Below are positions 8,430-16,601 of a stretch of 64,000 bases of DNA, in pieces (the stretch's first letter is position 1; each line of letters begins with the position of its first letter). The position numbers were made by a program, and so were the translations under genes. Under the pieces are notes generated by a model. It had not been told where the DNA came from. It saw only the letters and a program-made list of their open reading frames with translations, and searched no databases. Location: assembly GCA_965200235.1 (NCBI GenBank), contig OZ241339.1, forward strand, positions 682,001-746,000, in the 5' to 3' direction. The stretch comes from Azotimanducus chitobiosivorans (GTDB taxonomy: Bacteria; Pseudomonadota; Gammaproteobacteria; Pseudomonadales; Azotimanducaceae).

Positions 8430-8948
8430 ATGCGGGAGGACAATTGCGATTGCGTTGACAAGATGTCCTTGATGCCTGACTCTTCCTCCGCCGATACTCA
8501 GTTCATGCGCTGTGCGCTCCGCTTGGCCGAGAAAGCGCGTGAGCGCGGCGAAGTGCCGGTTGGTGCTGTTGTTGTCGCGCAAGGTGAGGTCATCGGCGAA
8601 GGCTTTAATCAGCCAATTACCTTGCAAGACCCGAGCGCCCATGCGGAAATGCTCGCTTTGCGGGCAGCGGCCAAGCATATTGGCAACTACCGTCTGCAAG
8701 GTGCGTCGCTCTATGTGACCATAGAGCCTTGCATGATGTGTTGCGGAGCGATGGTGCACGCTCGAATTGCACGGCTGGTGTTTGCAGCGCGCGAACCGCG
8801 TGCGGGCGCTGTGGTGAGCAACGCCCAGCTCTTGGAAAACAGGTGGCTCAATCATCGCGTGCAGGTCGTAGAAGGCGTACTTGCCGAACCGTGCGGCGAA
8901 CTGATGAGAGCCTTCTTTCGAGAGCGGCGGCGGGAACGCTCGTCGTGA
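8430..8948 (+). CDS. tadA: tRNA-specific adenosine deaminase TadA
   Basis: It converts the wobble adenosine of tRNA-Arg(ACG) to inosine. Zinc and catalytic motifs are complete: HAEM (His ligand and catalytic Glu) and PCMMC (two Cys ligands), followed by GAMVHARI, with VPVGAVVV near the N-terminus. The product is 172 residues if ATG 8430 is used; ATG 8463 (MSLMPDSS) gives a length closer to the E. coli protein and may be the true start. Its TGA stop overlaps the GTG of purL by 4 nt, implying translational coupling. Confidence 0.95.
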   Translation: MREDNCDCVDKMSLMPDSSSADTQFMRCALRLAEKARERGEVPVGAVVVAQGEVIGEGFNQPITLQDPSAHAEMLALRAAAKHIGNYRLQGASLYVTIEPCMMCCGAMVHARIARLVFAAREPRAGAVVSNAQLLENRWLNHRVQVVEGVLAEPCGELMRAFFRERRRERSS

Positions 8949-11900
8949 CGCTTGTTCTCGACGGCCCGCTTGCTTTCTCGCCTTTTCGCGCCGCGCGCCT
9001 GTTCGAGCAAGCAAAGCGCCTGTGCCCTGGCCTTTCCGCCTTGCGCGCGACCTATGTGCATTACCTGACCTGCCAGCTTGAAAGCGACGCCTTGGCGCAA
9101 GCGAAATCGCTGCTCGCCTATGGCCAACGAGGCGATGCGCCCGGCGAAGAGATGGACTTCTTCTGCCTGGCGTTGCCACGTACTGGCACGGTCTCGCCGT
9201 GGTCGAGCAAGGCGACGGATGTCTTCCACACCTCGGGCCTGATGCAAGTTGAGCGCGTGGAGCGCGGTGTGCGATGGGACGTTCTCGGCGAGGCCGACGA
9301 GCGCATCCTGCCCCTTCTGCACGACCGCATGACCATGCGCGTGTCCTTCTCGTCCGAAGATCATCCGTTTCAAGCACCGCGCACCCGCGAGCGTCTCGAA
9401 ACCGTTGCGCGGGTCGACTTGAGCGCCGCCAACGAAACTCTTGGCCTAGCGCTGTCCGATGCCGAGATTGACTTCTTGCAAGGTGTCTTCGAGCGGGCAG
9501 GGCGCGACCCGACCGATGCCGAGCTCATGATGTTCGCGCAAGTGAATTCTGAGCACTGCCGGCACAAAATCTTCAACGCGGCATGGCAGGGCGCGCCGAG
9601 CCCTGACTCGCTCTTCAAAATGATCCGCCGGACATCGTCGCTCGCCGTGAATAGCGGTGTGCTGAGCGCCTACAAGGACAACGCGGCCGTCATTCGCGGG
9701 CATCAAGTGAATGCGATGGAAGTCGGCGAGGACAGGCGCTACGCCTTCCGCGCCCGACCTTCGCACATTCTCATGAAGGCCGAAACGCACAACCATCCGA
9801 CCGCCATCGCGCCCTTTGCAGGTGCGGCGACCGGCTCGGGCGGTGAAATACGCGATGAAGGCTCGGTCGGACGCGGCTCGAAGCCGAAAGCGGCGTTCGC
9901 GGGCTTCACCACTTCTCACCTGCGCATTCCTGAACTGCCTGAGTCGTGGGAGGTGCCCTTGCCGAGCTTTCCGGCGCATCTCGCGTCACCGCTCGAAGTC
10001 ATGCTCGACGGACCAATCGGCGCCGCGGCATACAACAACGAATATGGCCGCCCAGCCCTTGCGGGCTACTTTCGGACCTTCGAGCAGGACACGAACAAGC
10101 TGAGCGCATGGGGGTATCACAAGCCGGTGATGATTGCCGGCGGCGTCGGCGCGGTTCGCGAAGCGCATATCGACATGCAGCGCTTCGCGCGCGACACCCT
10201 GCTAGTTGTCTTGGGCGGGCCTGCCATGCGCATTGGCATCGGTGGCGGTGCGGCTTCGTCAGGTGCTTCCGGTTCGCAGGACGAAGGGCTCGATTTTCAG
10301 TCGGTGCAGCGCGACAACGCCGAGATGCAGCGCCGCTGCCAAGAAGTCATCGACCGATGCTGTGCGCACGGCGATGCGAACCCGATTCAGCGTATTCACG
10401 ATGTCGGTGCTGGCGGGCTCTCGAACGCGCTGCCCGAACTCTTGAAGGACGGCGATGTTGGCGGTGAAATCGACCTTGGACAAGTGCCTTGCGCCGATGC
10501 CACGCTTGGTCCCATGGCCATATGGTGCAACGAGTCGCAGGAGCGCTACGTGCTCGCGGTCAGCGAAGCGAACATCGATCAGTTTCGAGATGCGTGCGCG
10601 CGCGAGCGTTGTCCGTTCGCGGTCGTCGGCCGCATCACGCCCGAACTCGATACATTGAAGGTCACCTCGCCGGCGTCTGAGTCGCCGGTTGTGGATATGT
10701 CGCTCGATGCGCTCTTCGCCGCGCCGCCGCGTTTGACAAAGACCTATCAGGCGGTTGATCGCGGGGTCGGTGCTCGCATTGGCAGCATCTCGATCGCCGA
10801 GGCCGCACACCGCGTACTTGGTTTTCCGAGTGTGGCGAGCAAAAGTTTTCTTATCACCATTGGTGATCGAAGCATCACCGGACTCATCGCCCGCGATCAG
10901 ATGGTCGGTCCCTGGCAGGTGCCGGTGGCCGATGCCGCCTGCACCCTGGCCGACTATCACGGGTACGCCGGCGAAGCCTTTGCGATTGGCGAACGCTCGC
11001 CGCTTGCCATGCGCAGTCCGGCGGCTTCGGCGCGTATGGCCATCGCCGAAGCCTTGACCAATTTGGTCAGCAGCGGGTTTGATTCTCTTGATCGCGTTGT
11101 CGTGTCCGCCAACTGGATGGCAGCGGCCGGCGTGCCATCCGAAGACGCCGCGCTCTTTGATGGCGTGCGAGCGGCGGCGCTTGAGTTATGTCCTGCGCTC
11201 GGCATCTGCATTCCGGTGGGCAAGGACAGCTTGTCGATGCGAACCCGTTGGCGGGACGGAGATGAGCGCAGCGTCACCTCCCCTATGACCTTGATTGCGT
11301 CAGCCTATGTGCCGCTTGCCGATGTCCGCCGCGGCAAAACCCCTCAGATGCGACTCGACCTCGGGGATTCCGAACTCATACTGGTGCATCTGGGGGATGG
11401 GCAGTTACGCATGGGTGGCAGCGCGCTCGCGCAAAGCCTCGGAAACGCTGGCGGCGAACCGCCCGATGTTGATGATGCCAAAGCGTTCAAACGACTCTTG
11501 AATTTCGTCTGCGCGGCGCTTCAAAACGGACTCATTTGCGCCATGCACGATCGTTCTGACGGCGGCTTGTTTGCGTGTCTTGCTGAAATGTGTTTTGCAG
11601 GACGCTGCGGCGCGAAAATCGACGTTGACGATATTCATGCTGACGAAGATGCAATTCCGTATCTTTTTAGCGAAGAGATCGGCTTTCTGCTGCAAGTGGA
11701 AGCGAGGCACACGAAGGCGCTGCTGGCACTTGCGGACGAAGCCGGCTGTGCGCATCTGATTGCGCGTCTCGGCGCGCCTACGACGGACGAGCATATCTGC
11801 ATCAACGCCAATGGCCGCGAGATCTTCCGCGCATCGCGCGCGCATCTTGAGCGGCGGTGGCGCGCCACTTCGCACGCCATGCAACGCTTGCGTGACGATC

Positions 11901-12787
11901 CCGACTGTGCGGACGAAGAGCTAGCGACGGTCGATCAAGCGTCGGCAAGGCTTGCTCCGAGCATTGGCTTCAAGGACTTCGAGCGTATAGAACCGCCTGA
12001 AGTCGCGCGCGGCCTCGCACCGAAGGTCGCGATACTGCGCGAGCAGGGGGTGAACGGTCAGCTCGAAATGGCCGCGGCGTTCATGCGCGCAGGCTTCGAA
12101 GCCGTGGATGTGCACATGACCGACCTGTTGACAGGGCGTGATGACCTTGATCAGTATCAAGCGATTGCCGCCTGCGGCGGCTTCTCCTATGGCGATGTGC
12201 TCGGCGCTGGCGGCGGCTGGGCCAAATCGATTCTCTTCACCCCAAGGCTCCGCGAAGCGTTTGCCGCGTGGCTTGAGAAGGATCGGCTCTTGCTCGGCGT
12301 CTGCAACGGCTGCCAGATGGTTTCGACGCTCGCGAGCATCGTGCCGGGCGCTAACTACTGGCCAAGGTTTTTGCGCAATCGCTCCGAGCAGTTCGAGGCG
12401 CGTCTCTCGCAAGTCCGTATTGAGCACACAGATTCGCCGTGGCTTGACGGCATGGCGGGGAGTGTCATTCCGGTCGCACTCGCGCACGGTGAAGGCCGCG
12501 CCGTATTCGCGTGCGAAGACGACTACAAGGCGCTTGATCGGTCGGGGTGCGTCGCCATGCGCTATGTGGATGGCGAGCATGCGGTCGCGACGAGCTATCC
12601 TGCAAACCCCAACGGCTCATTCGCCGCGGTTGCCGGCATGACCAATCAAAACGGTCGCGTGCTCTTGATGATGCCGCATCCCGAGCGTGTCTTTCGCAGT
12701 ATCGCGTATTCTTGGTGCCCCGATGACTGGCATGGCGACAGCCCGTGGATGAGAATGTTCCAGAACGCCGCCGCAGCGCTGCGATGA
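8945..12787 (+). CDS. purL: Phosphoribosylformylglycinamidine synthase PurL
   Basis: This is the large, single-chain proteobacterial FGAM synthase (1280 residues; E. coli has about 1295). It carries out the ATP- and glutamine-dependent fourth step of purine synthesis. Seen in order: an N-terminal PurS-like part, MMFAQVNSEHCRHKIF, KAETHNHPTAI, a second synthetase half (PVGKDSLSM, HDRSDGGL), then the glutaminase domain with ACGGFSYGDVLGAG and the nucleophile region LLGVCNGCQM, ending near MPHPERVFR. The frame is open upstream of the gene; GTG 8945 is chosen because it sits in the GTGA overlap with tadA and starts the aligned N-terminus. Confidence 0.97.
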   Translation: MTLVLDGPLAFSPFRAARLFEQAKRLCPGLSALRATYVHYLTCQLESDALAQAKSLLAYGQRGDAPGEEMDFFCLALPRTGTVSPWSSKATDVFHTSGLMQVERVERGVRWDVLGEADERILPLLHDRMTMRVSFSSEDHPFQAPRTRERLETVARVDLSAANETLGLALSDAEIDFLQGVFERAGRDPTDAELMMFAQVNSEHCRHKIFNAAWQGAPSPDSLFKMIRRTSSLAVNSGVLSAYKDNAAVIRGHQVNAMEVGEDRRYAFRARPSHILMKAETHNHPTAIAPFAGAATGSGGEIRDEGSVGRGSKPKAAFAGFTTSHLRIPELPESWEVPLPSFPAHLASPLEVMLDGPIGAAAYNNEYGRPALAGYFRTFEQDTNKLSAWGYHKPVMIAGGVGAVREAHIDMQRFARDTLLVVLGGPAMRIGIGGGAASSGASGSQDEGLDFQSVQRDNAEMQRRCQEVIDRCCAHGDANPIQRIHDVGAGGLSNALPELLKDGDVGGEIDLGQVPCADATLGPMAIWCNESQERYVLAVSEANIDQFRDACARERCPFAVVGRITPELDTLKVTSPASESPVVDMSLDALFAAPPRLTKTYQAVDRGVGARIGSISIAEAAHRVLGFPSVASKSFLITIGDRSITGLIARDQMVGPWQVPVADAACTLADYHGYAGEAFAIGERSPLAMRSPAASARMAIAEALTNLVSSGFDSLDRVVVSANWMAAAGVPSEDAALFDGVRAAALELCPALGICIPVGKDSLSMRTRWRDGDERSVTSPMTLIASAYVPLADVRRGKTPQMRLDLGDSELILVHLGDGQLRMGGSALAQSLGNAGGEPPDVDDAKAFKRLLNFVCAALQNGLICAMHDRSDGGLFACLAEMCFAGRCGAKIDVDDIHADEDAIPYLFSEEIGFLLQVEARHTKALLALADEAGCAHLIARLGAPTTDEHICINANGREIFRASRAHLERRWRATSHAMQRLRDDPDCADEELATVDQASARLAPSIGFKDFERIEPPEVARGLAPKVAILREQGVNGQLEMAAAFMRAGFEAVDVHMTDLLTGRDDLDQYQAIAACGGFSYGDVLGAGGGWAKSILFTPRLREAFAAWLEKDRLLLGVCNGCQMVSTLASIVPGANYWPRFLRNRSEQFEARLSQVRIEHTDSPWLDGMAGSVIPVALAHGEGRAVFACEDDYKALDRSGCVAMRYVDGEHAVATSYPANPNGSFAAVAGMTNQNGRVLLMMPHPERVFRSIAYSWCPDDWHGDSPWMRMFQNAAAALR

Positions 12788-12800
12788 CCAAAAGGAGTTG

Positions 12801-13328
12801 ATGGTGATTTTTCGGTTGGATGGCGACGGCCCGGAGATCCATGAAGGCTGCTTCGTGGCCCCCAACGCGACCCTCATCGGCAAGGTTCGCCTCGCGCGCG
12901 ATGCGAGCGTCTGGTTCGGCGCTGTGCTCAGAGGCGACACCGAGCCTATTGACCTCGGCGAAGGCTCGAACGTGCAAGACCAAGCCGTGCTGCACACTGA
13001 CCCAGGCTTCCCGCTTGCCATCGGCAAGGGCGTCACCATCGGCCATCTCGCCATGCTGCACGGTTGCACGATTGAGGACTCGGCGCTCGTCGGTATCGGC
13101 GCGGTCGTGTTGAACGGCGCGCGCATCGGTGAGGAGAGCCTTGTCAGCGCGGGCGCGCTTGTGACCGAAGGCAAGGTCATCCCGCCTAGGTCGCTTGTGG
13201 TCGGCTCGCCCGCAAGAGTCATTCGATCCTTAAGCGACGCGCAGGTTGCGGGCCTGAAAATGAACGCCGCGCATTACGTCGAGAACGGCAAGCGGTATCT
13301 GAACGGGCTTCAGCACAGAAACGAATGA
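12801..13328 (+). CDS. Gamma carbonic anhydrase-like hexapeptide protein
   Basis: A 175-residue left-handed beta-helix protein of the YrdA/PaaY group. Hexapeptide repeats cover residues 15-150, with SVWFGAVLRGD, GSNVQDQAVLHTD, TIGHLAMLHGC and LVGIGAVVLNGA as landmarks. The histidines in VLHTD, IGHLAMLHGC fit the zinc site at the trimer interface. AAAGGAG lies just upstream; ATG 12801 or GTG 12804 could be used. It follows purL by 13 nt and is probably in the same transcript. Enzymatic activity is unproven in many members. Confidence 0.92.
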   Translation: MVIFRLDGDGPEIHEGCFVAPNATLIGKVRLARDASVWFGAVLRGDTEPIDLGEGSNVQDQAVLHTDPGFPLAIGKGVTIGHLAMLHGCTIEDSALVGIGAVVLNGARIGEESLVSAGALVTEGKVIPPRSLVVGSPARVIRSLSDAQVAGLKMNAAHYVENGKRYLNGLQHRNE

Positions 13329-13373
13329 ACCGCCGAATACGGATCTTGGCAAACGTTTTTGAGTCCTCGCTCC

Positions 13374-13379
13374 TATAAT
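13374..13379 (+). promoter_or_regulatory. Candidate -10 box of the AAA ATPase gene
   Basis: A perfect TATAAT lies 27 nt before ATG 13407. A TTGGCA at 13346-13351 is 22 nt away, longer than usual, so the -35 element is unclear. Confidence 0.4.
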
Positions 13380-13406
13380 GCCGCTGCACCTCTCAAACCT
13401 GTTTGC

Positions 13407-14639
13407 ATGACAAGCGTTCATCGAAAGCTCGAGAATCTGCTGCTCGACCACGGCGAACGCGGCGAGCCGATCGCCTTTGCCGGACGTGAGCGCATTATTC
13501 GCGCCATCACTCATACGGTCGAGCGGATCGCTGTGCGCCCATTGGAGGGTGAAACCTTCGTCATCAGTGGGGCGCCGGGTGCTGGCAAGACATCGCTTGT
13601 CAGAGAGCTTGCGAGGCGACTCGACGTCCCGTGTATACATCTAAGAGAAGTGCCGGATGAGGGCGAGATACAGTACCTGTGGTCCGAACTCGCGACGAAA
13701 CTCACCGGTCTTGCAACGGAAGAAATGCGAGGTATTCAACACCGCGCGCGCTATGGAGAGGGCGGGATCAGCGCACTTGTCAAGGCCGAGGGTAGCTTCA
13801 GCGAAGGGGTCACATTGCCGCCGCCGTCGATCAGTTCATGCACGCAGATTCGCGCACTGACCGACCGACCGTTCAAGACCCCTGTGGTCGTCTGCATTGA
13901 TGAGATCCAGAACATTGGAAAAGACAGTCCGGCGAACACGCTCGTGCGTCATTTGCACACCCAGGACACAGCGCCGGTGCTCTTGGTGTGTGCAGGGCTG
14001 GCCAACACGCGAGAGCGGCTTCGCGACATCGGCATCTCAAGACTGTCCGACCGCAACATCTGTGCGCTCGGGGCGTTGACCACAGAAGAGACAATGACCG
14101 CAGCCAAGCAATCGCTGCATGTCATTGAAACAATCGGCGTGAGCGCGCGTTCGCGCACGCATTGTCTTGATCCATTGGCTGAGCAGATTGTCGCAGCTGC
14201 GGACAACTGGCCTCGGCATTTGACGTGCTACCTGCATGGTGTCTGCGAAGAGCTGTTGGAGCAGGCGCAACCGTCATTCGATCAGTTGGATCAGAAGAAA
14301 GTGATCGATAGGGGCAGCCATCTCCGACACGCCTACTACCAGGACCGGCTCGTCGCTTCAAAATTGCCTGCTTGCTTGCTCGCTCGCCTCTATGATCGAG
14401 TGCGAAGCGCGCCATTGTCACGCGATGCGTGCGCGGATGTGCTGGAAACCGCAATACGCGAGTATGACCAGGAGGGCGCAGCCGCACTCAAGCGGCGCTT
14501 CGCATCTGGCGACGAGGCCGTTGAACAGGTATTGCGCTCAGGGATTCTCACGCTCGACAAAGAGAACAACTGCGAGGTGCCCATTCCATCCATGGCGACA
14601 TTTATCCGAGAGGTATCTAGTGTCCTGTCCCATAAATAA
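13407..14639 (+). CDS. AAA-family ATPase, 3' end within a MITE
   Basis: The 410-residue protein has a Walker A motif (ISGAPGAGKTSL, about residues 55-66), a Walker B motif (VVVCIDEIQN) and sensor-like ISRLSDRNICALG with GLANTRERL before it. This resembles the ORC/ExeA/TniB type of AAA ATPase. ATG 13407 is chosen; the frame is open upstream to a TTG at 13359. The last seven codons and the stop fall in the target site and terminal repeat of the element at 14621-14933, so the native C-terminus has been replaced or cut. No partner gene such as a transposase, nuclease or effector is adjacent. Role is unknown; an orphan mobile-element or defence ATPase is possible. Confidence 0.75.
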   Translation: MTSVHRKLENLLLDHGERGEPIAFAGRERIIRAITHTVERIAVRPLEGETFVISGAPGAGKTSLVRELARRLDVPCIHLREVPDEGEIQYLWSELATKLTGLATEEMRGIQHRARYGEGGISALVKAEGSFSEGVTLPPPSISSCTQIRALTDRPFKTPVVVCIDEIQNIGKDSPANTLVRHLHTQDTAPVLLVCAGLANTRERLRDIGISRLSDRNICALGALTTEETMTAAKQSLHVIETIGVSARSRTHCLDPLAEQIVAAADNWPRHLTCYLHGVCEELLEQAQPSFDQLDQKKVIDRGSHLRHAYYQDRLVASKLPACLLARLYDRVRSAPLSRDACADVLETAIREYDQEGAAALKRRFASGDEAVEQVLRSGILTLDKENNCEVPIPSMATFIREVSSVLSHK

Positions 14640-14933
14640 GTGTGATTCAGAGTGGGCACAATCGCCGAGGGCAAGGCGCAGTCCGCAGGGAATATCGGGC
14701 ATATTGCCAAGGGCTGCAACGGAGCCCTCAGCCAGAAGGCGCGAGGGGCACCCTCGCAAGAATGTCGGTCGGCGATTGTGCCCACTCCCGAAGGGCGCGC
14801 AGGAGAAGGGCTGTGGCCTAGTCCCATGTGATGTTGCGTCCCTTGGCAATACGGCAAAGTATTGCCTGCTTCAGCGCCTTGCCACAGCCCTTCTCCTGCG
14901 CGCTGAACCCACACTTATTTATGGGACAGGACA
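14621..14933. mobile_element. MITE with 24-bp perfect terminal repeats and two long internal hairpins
   Basis: Perfect 24-bp inverted ends (14621-14644 and 14910-14933, outer bases TGTCCTGTCCCATAAATAAG) are each flanked by CTAG, a target duplication typical of the IS5 group. There is no transposase. Inside are two more perfect inverted repeats: 19 bp at 14650-14668/14769-14787 and 23 bp at 14795-14817/14881-14903, which would fold as two hairpins side by side. It provides the stop codon for the upstream ATPase and ends 36 nt before the carboxylase gene. Confidence 0.85.
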
Positions 14934-14969
14934 CTAGGCGTCAGTCCCATTCGCCCAACCTGCAGTAGC

Positions 14970-16601
14970 ATGCCGACACTCCCTTCTAGCCTCGACACCC
15001 GCTCGGAGACGTTCCAAAAGAACCGCGCCGAGATGCTCGAATCGCTCGATGTGATCGGCGGCTTGCTTGCAGAAGTCGAGCAGGGCGGCGGCGCCGAAGC
15101 ACTGGCGCGCATGAAAAAGCGCGGCAAGCTGCCGATACGTGAGCGCATCGGCTATGCGCTCGATCTCGACTCACCGTTTCTGGAGATCAGTCCGCTCGCT
15201 GCCTGGCGCTCGGATTTCCACATCGGCTCTGGATTCATTGTTGGCATCGGCGTCATCGAAAACACCGAATGCCTGATTCTCGGCCACGACCCGTCGGTGC
15301 GGGCAGGCGCCTTCAACGAGTTCAACTTCAAGAAACTCATGCGCGGCCTTCAGATCGCGCGCGAGAACCGCATTCCCTATATTCAGTTTGTCGAATCGGC
15401 GGGCGCGGACTTGCGCGGCGATGGCGGCGAAGACCCGGAAGCCGCGCTCAAGCGCGGCATCGATCATTTCGCCGAGTCTGGCCGTCTCTTTTACGAAATC
15501 ACCGAGCTGTCGAAATTACGCATTCCGACCGTGTCGGTGGTGTTCGGCGCGTCCACGGCGGGCGGCGCCTATCAACCGGGCATGAGCGACTACAACATCT
15601 TCATCAAGAAGCGTTCCAAGGTCGCGCTCGGCGGACCGCCGCTCGTCAAGATGGCGACCGGCGAAGACGCCGACGAGGAAAGCCTTGCGGGCGCTGAAAT
15701 GCATGCGCAAGTGTCCGGTCTCGGCGACTATCTCGCCGAAGATGAGCTTGACGGTATTCGCATGTGCCGAGAAGTCGTCTCGCACTTCAACTGGCGCAAG
15801 CTGGGGATGAGTGTGCGCATGCCCGCTGACCCGCCTGCGCACGACCCCGAAGAGCTTCTCGGCATCGTTTCCAAAGACTTGCGCGCGCCGTTTGATATTC
15901 GCGAAGTCATTGCGCGCATTGTCGATGGCTCGCGCTTTGAGGAGTTCAAGCCCGTCTACGGACCGACGCTCGTTTGCGGCTGGGCGAGCGTTCATGGATA
16001 TAGAGTCGGCGTGCTGGGCAATAACGGCGCACTCATGTCGGAGGCCGCTGAGAAAGCCGCGCAGTTCATTCAGCTATGCAACCAGATTGATGTGCCCTTG
16101 GTGTTTTTGCACAACATCACCGGCTACATCGTCGGCACCGACTTCGAGCAGCGCGGCATCACCAAGAACGGCTCGAAGATGATCAACGCCGTCTCCAATT
16201 CGACCGTGCCGCATATCAGCATCATCATTGGCGCTTCCTATGGCGCCGGCAACTACGGCATGTCTGGGCGGGCGTTCGGCACGCGCTTCGTATTCCTGTG
16301 GCCGACCGCCAAGATCGCCGTCATGGGGCCGAAGCAGATGGCGGGCGTGATGACCATTGTTGGGCGCGCCGCCGCGGCAAGGCGCGGCATCGAGTTCGAT
16401 GAGGAAGCCGATGCCGCGCGCGCCGCTGTGGCCGAGCATTGGGCCGAGGAGCGCTCCAAGGCGCTGTATGCGTCGTCGCGCGTCTCCGACGACGGCATCA
16501 TCGACCCGCGCGATACGCGCGACCACATTGGCTTCACCTTGTCGGTTTGTCACAACAACAAGGTTGAGGGCACCAAGGAGTTTGGCACATGGCGGATGTG
16601 A
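14970..16601 (+). CDS. Acyl-CoA carboxylase carboxyltransferase (beta) subunit
   Basis: The 543-residue protein transfers the carboxyl group from biotin to an acyl-CoA. It shows both crotonase-like halves, with family motifs RERIGYALD, SAGADLRGDGG, FGASTAGGAYQPGMSDY, GGPPLVKMATGE, then NITGYIVGTDFEQRGITKNGSKM and SYGAGNYGMSGRAF. These fit the methylcrotonyl-CoA/geranyl-CoA carboxylase branch more than propionyl-CoA carboxylase. The alpha subunit overlaps its end by 13 nt. The substrate cannot be settled from these two genes; no HMG-CoA lyase or isovaleryl-CoA gene set lies immediately around. Confidence 0.93.
   Translation: MPTLPSSLDTRSETFQKNRAEMLESLDVIGGLLAEVEQGGGAEALARMKKRGKLPIRERIGYALDLDSPFLEISPLAAWRSDFHIGSGFIVGIGVIENTECLILGHDPSVRAGAFNEFNFKKLMRGLQIARENRIPYIQFVESAGADLRGDGGEDPEAALKRGIDHFAESGRLFYEITELSKLRIPTVSVVFGASTAGGAYQPGMSDYNIFIKKRSKVALGGPPLVKMATGEDADEESLAGAEMHAQVSGLGDYLAEDELDGIRMCREVVSHFNWRKLGMSVRMPADPPAHDPEELLGIVSKDLRAPFDIREVIARIVDGSRFEEFKPVYGPTLVCGWASVHGYRVGVLGNNGALMSEAAEKAAQFIQLCNQIDVPLVFLHNITGYIVGTDFEQRGITKNGSKMINAVSNSTVPHISIIIGASYGAGNYGMSGRAFGTRFVFLWPTAKIAVMGPKQMAGVMTIVGRAAAARRGIEFDEEADAARAAVAEHWAEERSKALYASSRVSDDGIIDPRDTRDHIGFTLSVCHNNKVEGTKEFGTWRM

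Noticed and set aside
8729..8944. Extension of PurL by 72 residues upstream of 8945
   Set aside because: This part lies inside tadA in another frame; the GTGA overlap and the family N-terminus place the start at 8945.
14650..14903. Stem-loops in the MITE as a CRISPR array or structured RNA
   Set aside because: The repeats are inverted pairs, not direct repeats with spacers, and are fully contained in an element with terminal repeats and target duplication.
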